This document shows, in pieces, positions 55,646-64,000 of a stretch of 64,000 nt of DNA. The position numbers and the translations under genes were made by a program. Within the stretch, counting starts at the first letter, position 1. Each line of letters opens with the position of its first letter. The stretch is taken from contig LSYV01000002.1 of assembly GCA_001584585.1 (NCBI GenBank), forward strand, positions 848,419 to 912,418. The letters run 5' to 3'. The notes below the pieces were generated by a model, which was not told the origin of the DNA, searched no databases, and saw only the letters and a list, made by a program, of their open reading frames with translations. This stretch comes from Gonium pectorale (lineage: Eukaryota; Chlorophyta; Chlorophyceae; Chlamydomonadales; Volvocaceae).

Positions 55646-57284
55646 CTATCGTTTCCCGCGCCGGCCCTTGCCCTTGGCACCATCGTGAAGCCGTCCTCGT
55701 CCACAATGGGGATCCGTGGCGCCGGCGGCTCCAACGGCACCGCCTGCGGCGCGCGCGAGCCGCCCGCTCCCTCCGTGTCCATCTCATCGTCGTCGTCCCC
55801 GTCGTCGTCCTCCTCATCGCTCGACGTGTCCATTCCCGCGTCCTCCTCCACCACCGTGCCGTCCAGGTCCACCTGACGAGTGCGAAGCACGAGGCCCGGG
55901 GAAGGGACGGCTCAAGAATGGGGCATGGCGAGCGGGGGCGCCCATCCCCGAGGCAGTTGGCCAAGGGTTGAGGGCAGCAAAGGCGACGACCCCCGGGCTG
56001 AGCGCGAGATAACGGTAGGGCGGGGCCAAGAAGAAACGCATGTGCTCATGGTCACGAAAGCGGAAAACTGCCTTCTCAACCACCACCCAAGGGGCCCCGG
56101 CTAAAACCCCCAAGGCGCTGGGCCTAAGACATATCTGTTGGGAACCCTTGGCCCCCCTCCGTGGCACCGCAAGCCAAGGTGGCTCCCACGCTCCACCCCC
56201 CCCACCCCCCCACCCCCACACACATACACGTTCGACCCCAACTCCACACAGAAAGGCAGGCGAGGCAGTGGCCGCTGCGCAAAGCCGTCATGAGCGCCTG
56301 CACAGAGGCCCCACCCAGCCCCCGAGCCCCGCCCGCGGTGTATGACCCCGGCAAGCGGCGACCCACCACTTGGCGCTTGCTCTGCTGCACCCCGGCCGCC
56401 ATGGACCGCAGGTGCTCCAGATAGGTGGTCACGCCGCCCACCAGCTCCCGGTACAGTTTCAGCATCGCATCCGCCACCTGCCGGCCATCCGGAGGGCAGG
56501 GGGGGTGCGGGGATGGGGGAGTGCCGGGTGTGGGGTTCGACAGAAACTGTCGGCACGCGCAGCCAGCCAAAGCGTGCCCGAGCGTATGGCGCGTGGAGCT
56601 GCTAGGAGCGCAGCCACAGCTGCCACGGAGCCCTGTTTAACATGCAGAGCCCCTCACCATGCGCGGGCTGCCGTCCTCCGCCTGCACGCTGAAGTCCTCC
56701 GAGATACCCTCATTCAGCATGTCCTCCAGGTCGTCGATGTCGTGGTCTGTGATCTCGTGGGAGGTATGGAAGGGACGGGAAGGGATGGGGGCATAGATGG
56801 GGTGATCCGTAGATGGGAGAGTCGAGGCGATGGCCGCTGTGCCTCACACGCTCTCGCGCACAAACCCCCACCCCCACCCCCACCCCCACGGCCACTGCCA
56901 CCCCGCACCCCCACCCAAACGCCCCTCGCAATCTAACGCAAAATCCAACCCAGAAACCTATGATTGGCGATAATACTACCATGGGCGCAGTTACGACGCC
57001 GGCACACGCCGCCATGGCTGCCGATGGCTCGACCTACCTTTCCGCCTGTAGAACCAGTCCAGGCTGTCTAGTAGCAGGTCGTTCGCTTTCTCTGAACTAT
57101 TGCTGCCGCCCCACTGGTTCTCCACCGCCAGCGCCAGAGCCGTCCATTTTGCAAATATAAGGCGTGCGCCCTCCTCAAATAGTGGTCGCCCTTGAACTGG
57201 TAGTATATTCTGACCCACAACAGTCCCGTTCCGCAGCTGCATCCTTGCGGGCTGCTGCATTCTTGCAGGGAGTATAGCAGGCAA
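55646..57284 (-). CDS. TSR2: Pre-rRNA-processing protein TSR2
   Basis: The exons, in transcription order, are 57284-57038, 56746-56658, 56477-56367 and 55872 to about 55646, giving about 223 aa (yeast 205, human 191). TSR2 is an escort/chaperone that releases ribosomal protein eS26 from its importin in the nucleus and supports 20S pre-rRNA processing. LFEEGARLIFAKWTALALAV with ENQWGGSNSSEKANDLLLDS and LDWFYR is the conserved N-terminal domain. DHDIDDLEDMLNEGISEDFS with VQAEDGS is the acidic helix region, VADAMLKLYRELV follows, and the C-terminus is acidic (SSDEEDDDGDDDDE) ending DEDGFTMV. After FTMV the frame runs on into the N gap; shifting it by one base gives AKGKGRRGKR and a stop at 55648-55646, a basic tail of the expected type. 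Either a base is missing in the assembly or the gene is damaged. Three Met codons compete as start. Confidence 0.88.
56865..56912 (-). repeat. (CACCCC)n repeat in TSR2 intron 1
   Basis: The plus strand reads cccccacccccacccccacc and similar, so the minus-strand transcript is (GGGGGT)n-like. A related C-rich tract lies in intron 3 at about 56196-56222. As in NUP107 intron 10, the G-runs are on the transcribed RNA. Confidence 0.85.
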
Positions 57285-57730
57285 GTTTCCTTCTTAAAAC
57301 TGTTGCAGCAACATCAAAGCATGAAGCAATTATGAGTCGCCGCAGGCCCGCCTACCATTTGTGACGTACAGCACACCCGCGCCGTACTTATGCACGGTTT
57401 GTGTGCATCAACTAGTTTACGTATCACCATGCACTCGGCCCGACTGGCGGGCGGAGGTAGAACGATGCAACAAGGAGAGCCCCACCTGGTAGTTTCTGAG
57501 TTGGGCCCAAATTACTGTGTTTTTCGTGCGACCCTTTGGCTTGATATTACCCGCTGATAATGAAGGGACAATGGACCTGCACACCGCTCTTGCCACTGAA
57601 CTATTGCTCCGCAGTCTGCATGGTTAGGACTCACTCTACACAGTTGTTAGTATGCAAAGTGCCTTGCTCAACACGGCTCAACCTTGACACCTTGTCAAGG
57701 CCAAGTCAAACAAACCGAGTGAGCTGGTAA

Positions 57731-57815
57731 GCCGGTCTTTTGGGGGGCGGGACCTGCTGGACGAACGTCACATGCCTTGCATGGTACCCACCCGTCCTGC
57801 TCGTCGTGCAGCCGG
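57731..57815 (+). repeat. Dispersed hairpin repeat, variant B truncated copy
   Basis: The start (gtaagccggtcttttggggg gcgggac) and gacgaacgtcacatgccttg match variant B, with a 6-bp insertion (ctgctg) between them. Similarity fades after cccacccgtcctgctcgtcg, before the hairpin. Confidence 0.65.
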
Positions 57816-58221
57816 ATGTACGGCACACCTCGCAAATGCCGCCGTGCCATGCGCCGCCATACGCATTGCGCCCGTCACACCATTCATAGCACCAACTACC
57901 TTACACATGATCGTGAGCCCGGCGCGCCTGGCGGGCCGAGATGCGATGGTGCAACCATAATGGCACTCTCACCGCCTGGAGCGTTATGTAGCGGGCCCGG
58001 GTTTTGTGCGTTAGGCGGCGTTTGGCTCACTATGACAGGCTATGACCCGCCGATGACGAAGGGACAACAGACCTGCAGATCGCTCTTGCCACTGCACTCG
58101 CGTACAGCGGTCCGCACAGTTTGGAATCGCTCGCTCCATCACAGTTAAAAACGTGTAGGCTAGGCTGTGGCACATCGGGACTTGCACCCAATTAGTGAAG
58201 TGTGGTGAGATTTGTGGTCCC

Positions 58222-58346
58222 AAACTGAAAAAAAAGAGAACTAGAAACGGGGAAGGCAGCCTCTACGGACCTACACACCCGAGGATGTGATGTTTCCAGC
58301 AGGGCGCCGAGTACAGAGCATGGCGGGCGAGGTATACGAGCAGACG
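58222..58346 (-). repeat. Dispersed hairpin repeat, variant A inverted copy
   Basis: Read on the minus strand, this matches 235-378 from ctgctcgtatacctcgcccg to a tail ggttctcttttttt-like end. The hairpin stem differs (cacatcctcgggtgtg against cacaccttcgggtgtg). The match ends before the 5' half of the 307-bp insert, so the two copies share only the 3' part. Confidence 0.8.
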
Positions 58347-58954
58347 GGCAAACTGAAAGCTGGCAAGAAAGGGCTTGATACGGTAAGGCGCGAGTTGCGG
58401 ACTCCAGCCATGATTGCCATGACAGTACTAGTGCGCTTTTTTTCAATGCAGGTTTCTCCTTTTGTCCTCTCCCTTTGCAGGCACCGCTGGGCGCTCGCGC
58501 TGAGCAGGTACACGAGCAGGTATCGCAGGTATGCACACGGGTGTGTATGTAAGGGGCCGCTGGGCGCATTTAGTCGGCCGACTGCAGGGTAGCTTTAATG
58601 TGCCACCCGTGACGCTGTAAACATCAGGTGGCCGTTACCGCCGCTGCGAGGCCTCCCTCGCCTGGCCCCGTGGCCTCGTGGAAACCCCTGGCCTCATTGA
58701 GGTCTGCCATCTGCGCGCACTCTGTCATGTCAATGACAGGCATTGGTAGGCCATCTGAGGCCAGACTCGCGCGGGTCAGTGAATGTGTACGGCATCGGCA
58801 GTTGAGGAGTAGCCTTCGCTTTCAGTTTTGCAAACGCTTAGTGACAAAGCTCGCACTCGCACTCGCTCCGCTCTGGTTTGCCCCTTGGCACTCATATTTA
58901 TCTCCAGGTCCCTCACTGACTCTCTGCGTTACGTGAACCACCAACCGTGCGGCC

Positions 58955-61900
58955 ATGGACAGCCTAGATGCAGATCCGCTCGACCGATTGGTCTCCGGGA
59001 AGCGTGAATTTGGCGAATTTGGTGGTGTGAACGCCTCGGTTGAGATAAGCTCGACGTTCACAGGTTAGGTTTGAATGGTCAGGCACCGAGGCCAACGACC
59101 GAGGACCGCTCTGACGCAATGTCCACACACTCGCAGTCCTGGAGGCCGGAACCCTTCCTGCAATCTTTAACGGCGAGGTCGGGCCGGAAAAGGGTAAGAA
59201 CCCTAAAGGCAGGGACTGACTAACTACCGAGACGAGGCAGGACATGGGAGTTGCTTCCCGGAAATTGATGGGAAACAGGCCAAGTTTAAATTTTAAGACG
59301 TCACCAATCCAAGTTGCAGCGCCTCGCTTCGGCTTGCGTGGCATCCCTCGTCATCGCCATCCATACCATTTCTCCCCACACGTAACGCCCGCAGGTGGCT
59401 GTTATGTGTACGGCAGAGCGTTCAACCCTACTGTTCGCCACCTGGGTAGGCTGTTGGCCGCGCTGGAGGGATGCGAGGCCGCCTATCCCTGCAGCTCAGG
59501 TTCGTGTGCAGGGTAGGCAGGGTTTAGGGGGGATGCAAGCCGCCTGTGCCTGCATCTCGGGTAAGAGCGCAGAGTTCAGGGACCCGCGCAGCCCCCGGTT
59601 AGCTGTCTGCGGAACCGTGGCCCGGTTTGTGGGCGATATTGCCATTGCGTGACTAACATTTCCATCGAGACTTCAGGTCAGGATGCGTCCAACTCATAAG
59701 CGTATGGGCCCTGCTATCACGCCCGACTGTTCCAACCTGCCCCACGGCTCCAGTATGCCTCTCCGCTTGCCTCACTCCGTACTCCGCTGCACGCCGGCAG
59801 GTATGGCTGCCATCTCCTCCACGCTGCTGGCGCTCTGCAACACCGGAGACCACATCGTGGCATCCAACACGATATACGGTGCGCCCTGGCCTGGCCGCAG
59901 GTGGCACGGGAGGCTGTATCACGTGCTTCGCAGCAGCACGTGCGTAGCGTGTTGCTGCTGTAATTTTTGGTACTTTGTATGTTGCGTTCCTCCCTCCACC
60001 ACGATGGCCACAGTGTGGCAGAGCTTTCTTCCAGGGCCCACAGACGCCACCCCTCGCATTTGCTGCAACAGCCCCCCACCCGGCCGGTCGGTTGCCCGCC
60101 GTCCCCGCAGGCGGCAGCCACGCGCTGCTCAAGACGTTCCTCCCCACCAAGGCCGCCATCAGCACCACCTTTGTGGACATCACGGACCTGGACGCCGTGC
60201 GGGCGGCGCTGCGTGCACGGCCCACCAAGGTGCGCACGGATGGACCGCAACCCGGGAGCCTCGTCCTTCATTTACAGGCCGCCTATGTTACCTGCAGGAG
60301 TGATCGCGCTTTTCTTAGTTCGCATGTCGCCTTACGGGTATTTCATGCATGCTTCACGGCTGTCTGTCCCTAAGCCCGAACCAAGGTCCTGCTTCGCCGC
60401 GCCGCCAGCAGCCAGTCGCCGCAGCACCCCAAATCACGCACCTACCATCCTCCCGCCAGGTGCTGTACACGGAGGTGGTGTCCAACCCTACGCTGCGGGT
60501 GGCGGACCTGCGGTCGCTGGCGGACCTGGCCCACGGGTCGGGCGCCGTGCTGGTGGTGGACAACACCTTCACGCCCTTTGTGGTCACACCGCGCCGCTTC
60601 GGAGCTGACGTCGTCATCCACAGGTGGGCCATCCGGTGTGGACCTTTACAAACACAGTAGAGTTGAGCTATCTGGCACAGCTGTGCGGGAATTGCTTCTG
60701 AGCCCGGTTGTACGCTGTGCGGTCTGGGTCGCATCGTCATTGGATGGGACCATACGTATGTAGGTGCCGGACTGGAAAGAGTGAGACGGCAGACCCTTTC
60801 GCCGCGCGCATCTCGCTGCCTTCTGACACGATGCGTGGCGTGACCGGCAGCACCTCTGCATTCCGTTCCACGTCGCCCTCGCCAACGGGCCGCCCCGCTG
60901 CGCAGCAGCTGCCACCTAGCCATGCGTCTCATCGCCCTCCCGCCCTCAACCCTCGCCTTCCAACCCCCTCCTCCTCTGCAGCCTCACCAAGTTCGTGTCG
61001 GGCGCCTCCGACATCATCGCGGGTGCGGTGTGCGGCTCGGCGGCCTTCATCTCGTCGCTCACCGACTTCCACGCGGGACCTTGCATGCTGCTGGGGCCTA
61101 CCATGGACCCCAAGGTTGCCTCCGAGCTGGCGCTGCGGCTGCCGCACCTGGCTCTGCGGATGCAGGTGGTGCAGCCCGGGGGGAATGGAATGCTACGATT
61201 ACCACAGGATGCAAGAAAAGTTGGCCGGCTATTGGAGGTCGTGGGAGGCCAGGGGAAATGAGGAGAAGGGAGGCCAGGGGAAATGAGGTGCGGCCGGTCT
61301 GGTCCAGTGAGGCGAGGGGCTAAATCCTTAATGGAGAGACGCTTTAGCTTGTTGCGCTCAGGTTTAAGAGCCTTCAGGGGCAAAAGCACCGTGCCGACGC
61401 GTGGCAACAAGCTGCGCGCATTTATGTTTTTTGGCCCTGTGTCTGCCTCTTCGACGGGTGCGCAGGAGCACGGCCGCCGCGCCGCCGCCTACGCGGCCCG
61501 CCTGCAGGCGCTGGGCGCCGCCGTCACATACCCGGGGCTGGCCAGCCACCCGCAGCACGGCCTCATGGCGGCGCAGGCCAACCCCGGATACGGCTCCGGC
61601 GGGCTGATGGGAATCGACCTGGGCTCACCGGCGCGAGCCAACGCGGTGCGTCGGAGTCCCCGGTGGGGCGCACGCAGCCCCGCGCTTGCCACGGCTCGGT
61701 GGACGGTGCTTTGCCTGAAGACCTCTAACCCTCCACCTGCGTCGTTGTTGAAGCACTCTTCAACCCCGACACTGCTCCCCACCATTCCCTCATCCGCCCA
61801 GCGGTGCGTGTATCCGGCTGCGTTTGATACCTCCTCCCCTCTGCTCCTCTGCCTCCACCCCACTAGTCGACCACGCCACGCCCTCGGACTGTTTGCTCCA

Positions 61901-63238
61901 CCCCACATCTGCACTACCGTTGCCGCTGCTGCAGTTTATGGAGCGGCTCCAGAACCGCCACGGCTTTGGATTCATGGCCGTCAGCCTGGGCTACTTTGAC
62001 TCCCTCATGTCGCTGTCGGCCGCCTCCACCTCCTCGGAGCTGTCGTCTGCCGACATGGCCGCCTCGGGCATCGGGCGCGGATACGTGCGCCTGTCAGTGG
62101 GAGTCACGGGTGAGCGGCTGGGATGCCCCGAGGGCCCGAGGCCCGGGGCTCAACCCTGTAGGGGCATCGCCGCTGAAGCAAGGATGCTGGCCGGGCATGG
62201 GAGGGTACTGTCCTGTGGCCGACTGTTTGTGTACCGACAGCGTGCTTGGAGCACAGCGTGCTGGTTCAGCCGTGGGTTATGTGCCGCCCGTTGCCAATGA
62301 CATAATCCACCCTGGTTCTGCCTCTGCTACGTCCTTGCGCAGGCAGCCTGGAGGAGCGCTGGCGGCAGCTGGAGGAGGCGTACCGCTTCGTATCCCAGCT
62401 GGGCCCTGAGGGTGCTGCGCCCTTCCGCGCCGTCAAGGTCCGCCGCACGCCCTCGGGCGCCGCTGAGCAGCTGATCAGCTGGCCGTCGTTCGGCCCGGGC
62501 GTCGGCCTGGGCGAGGAGGTGGTTGAGGAGGCCGCGCCAACGCGCGCCGCCACACAGGTGACGGCCGCGGGCGCAGCCAACGGCGCCGCCACGGATGGCG
62601 AACAGCAGCGCAGCGACGGCGGCGATGGCGAAGGAGTCGAAGGGCCAGCGGCCGGTGCCGTTCTCGCGGCGGCGCCGGTGGCTGCGGCAGCGGCGCAAGG
62701 CGTTCCCGCGGTGTTTCCGCCGGTGGCGGCGGGGGCGGCAACGGCTGTCTCTGCCGAGTCGGGCAACGAGGAGGCGGTCGACGTCACTTCCGGCCCGGTC
62801 GCAGTCGCCGCGACGGCGGACACAGCGGGGACGCCAGCCCCAGAGGCGGCATCGCCCAAGGCCGCGGCGCTGCTGAAGGCCTCTTCGCCAATCCGGTCGC
62901 CCTTCGTTCCGCGCCTGCCACCGCACCAGCCCAGCGCCGGCGGGGCAAACTACGCTGCCGTCTCCGCCGGCGGCGCTGCTGCCGCTGATGTCGCCCCTGG
63001 GCGCGGTGCGCACGGCGTCGTCGCAGGCCTTGAGTTCACGGTGCACGGCGCCGGCGACGGGCCCGCTGTGGACCTGACTTATCCCGCCGTGCCCGCGGCT
63101 GGGCGAGACGAGAAGGGGCCGGGCGCGGAGACGCGGTCCCGCGAGACGCCGGATGCCGGGGTGCAGCGGCCCGTCAAGATTCGGCGCACGGGCTCAGTCG
63201 AGATACACTATGTCGCCGTGCCGCAGGCTAAGTCATGA
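58955..63238 (+). CDS. MGL: Methionine gamma-lyase (PLP-dependent) with long C-terminal extension
   Basis: The ten exons are 58955-59063, 59137-59193, 59395-59499, 59801-59878, 60111-60229, 60460-60623, 60982-61165, 61466-61645, 61935-62109 and 62343-63238, all in phase, giving 688 aa. The enzyme splits methionine into methanethiol, 2-oxobutyrate and ammonia. N-terminal KREFGEFGGVNASVEISSTF is as in plant MGL. YVYGRAFNPTV binds the neighbouring subunit's cofactor phosphate, NTIYGGSHALL carries the ring-stacking Tyr, VVDNTFTP the Asp that contacts the pyridine nitrogen, SLTKFVSGASDIIAGAVCG the Schiff-base Lys (about residue 214), and YVRLSVGVTG the substrate-carboxylate Arg (about 384). No transit peptide is seen, so a cytosolic enzyme is likely. 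The last exon continues about 250 residues past the usual end as an Ala/Gly/Pro-rich, apparently disordered extension ending in a basic PVKIRRTGSVEIHYVAV segment. Confidence 0.94.
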
Positions 63239-64000
63239 AGCCCAGAGCAGCGATGGCGGAGTGCCGTACGATGCGGACGCGTCTATGGGCTTCCATCCAG
63301 GGTTGAGGTGTACGAACATTCAATGTTACCGTGTATTTTCAAAAAGTGTACACTATCGTTGCGATGCAGCAGGGCAAGTTCTCAATGATGTATGAGGATG
63401 CAATGGTGTATGTCGTGAGGCAATGTCACACGGATGATCCTCACAATGGATTGGCACGAAGAATCCCTGGCGATTGGTCGTTTCGTGTGGCATGCGAGGG
63501 CTTGGAAGGCCATGAATCCATGGATAGTTTACCCCCACCGTGCAAAAGCGCAGAAAGCTGCAAAGGTAGAGGGATCCACCATGGACAACATATTGCTTTT
63601 GCCGTGGACCATATACGACAAGTAGCGTCTACTGCACCGACCTGTATGATATGGTTACTATGTGGGTTTTGCCCCACTTGCACGAACCCCTGCTTCTTGA
63701 AGTCTGTGCCGTCTGTCGCTATGTCTTTGTAGCAGATTGAGTATCAATTGATTGTTGCTGTAGTCTGCCATTGCATCCAGTGGCGTCTAGATTGTATAGG
63801 CCCTGTACAGTAGAGCGGAAACTCCCGCTTACCATTTACGCCGATCACCATTCTTTGTCCCACAAGCACCCCGCTCTGCAATTGGCTTCCTGGTTTTCAA
63901 CCTTTACGCTTCCTTCGTACCAACATGGTTAAACGTGTGAGTAGCTTAGGTCGTGTGCTCTGCAAGTTGCCTGTACGTCCAGGGCGCCAGTGTGAATGGA
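63239..64000. other. 3' flank of methionine gamma-lyase
   Basis: The sequence is less GC-rich than the exons. No TGTAA signal was found within the window after the stop, and no other gene is recognisable up to the window end. Confidence 0.45.

Larger units (their letters stand above)
57285..58954. other. Divergent intergenic region between TSR2 and methionine gamma-lyase
   Basis: The two genes diverge from this 1.67-kb stretch, so both promoters lie here, separated by two copies of the hairpin repeat (57731-57815 and 58222-58346). I see no other gene. Confidence 0.5.

Noticed and set aside
1..64000. CRISPR arrays, bacterial operons, phage or defence islands
   Set aside because: The genes are spliced eukaryotic genes. 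The direct repeats present are minisatellites or transposon copies without spacer structure.

Overview
The window is nuclear DNA from a green alga of the Chlamydomonas/Volvox group (Chlorophyta, Chlamydomonadales). The evidence is GC-rich exons, many short introns with GT(G/A)(A/C)G donors and C-rich acceptor tracts, Ala/Gly/Gln-rich disordered protein stretches, a photosystem I antenna gene, an SBP-domain transcription factor and algal LINE and Ty3-type retroelement remnants. Two runs of N (16644-17083 and 55560-55579) show it is a scaffolded assembly. I built gene models by joining exons that keep phase at GT-AG (once GC-AG) boundaries and restore family motifs. All splice sites are inferred, not observed.

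Left third (1-21.7 kb) is largely accessory. A broken LINE with endonuclease, reverse transcriptase, PHD finger and CCHC-like tail (1 to about 4.1 kb) carries a 307-bp insertion with a 5-bp target duplication. A second LINE 3' fragment follows (4.57-5.12 kb), then a small spliced gene for a membrane protein (6749-7455), a frameshifted Ty3-type integrase (8.58-9.11 kb), a five-exon minus-strand gene for a 1514-aa mostly disordered, probably nuclear protein (14776-9232), and about 7 kb of repeats. The repeats include an 81-bp minisatellite across the N gap and many copies of a dispersed repeat whose RNA would form a UUCG hairpin.

The right two thirds hold host genes. They are: an 18-exon long-type SBP transcription factor with ankyrin repeats and a C-terminal hydrophobic segment (21698-29988, +); a seven-helix PAQR/hemolysin-III-like protein (35338-33118, -); nucleoporin NUP107 (35453-44484, +), divergent from the PAQR gene by 114 bp; an ATG18/WIPI autophagy beta-propeller (44988-47400, +); oligoribonuclease (50607-48999, -); an LHCA photosystem I antenna protein (53888-51805, -); the ribosome-biogenesis factor TSR2 (57284 to about 55646, -), with a frame problem next to the second N gap; and methionine gamma-lyase with a long C-terminal extension (58955-63238, +).

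The host genes serve unrelated pathways (transcription, nuclear pore, autophagy, RNA turnover, light harvesting, ribosome assembly, sulfur amino-acid breakdown), as is usual for a eukaryotic chromosome. There is no operon, CRISPR array or defence cluster. The most unusual items are the hairpin-bearing dispersed repeat with compensatory stem changes, the LINE with a PHD finger, the unrecognised 1514-aa protein, and several splicing oddities (a 14-nt microexon, a GC-AG intron, and an SBP domain cut into six small exons).
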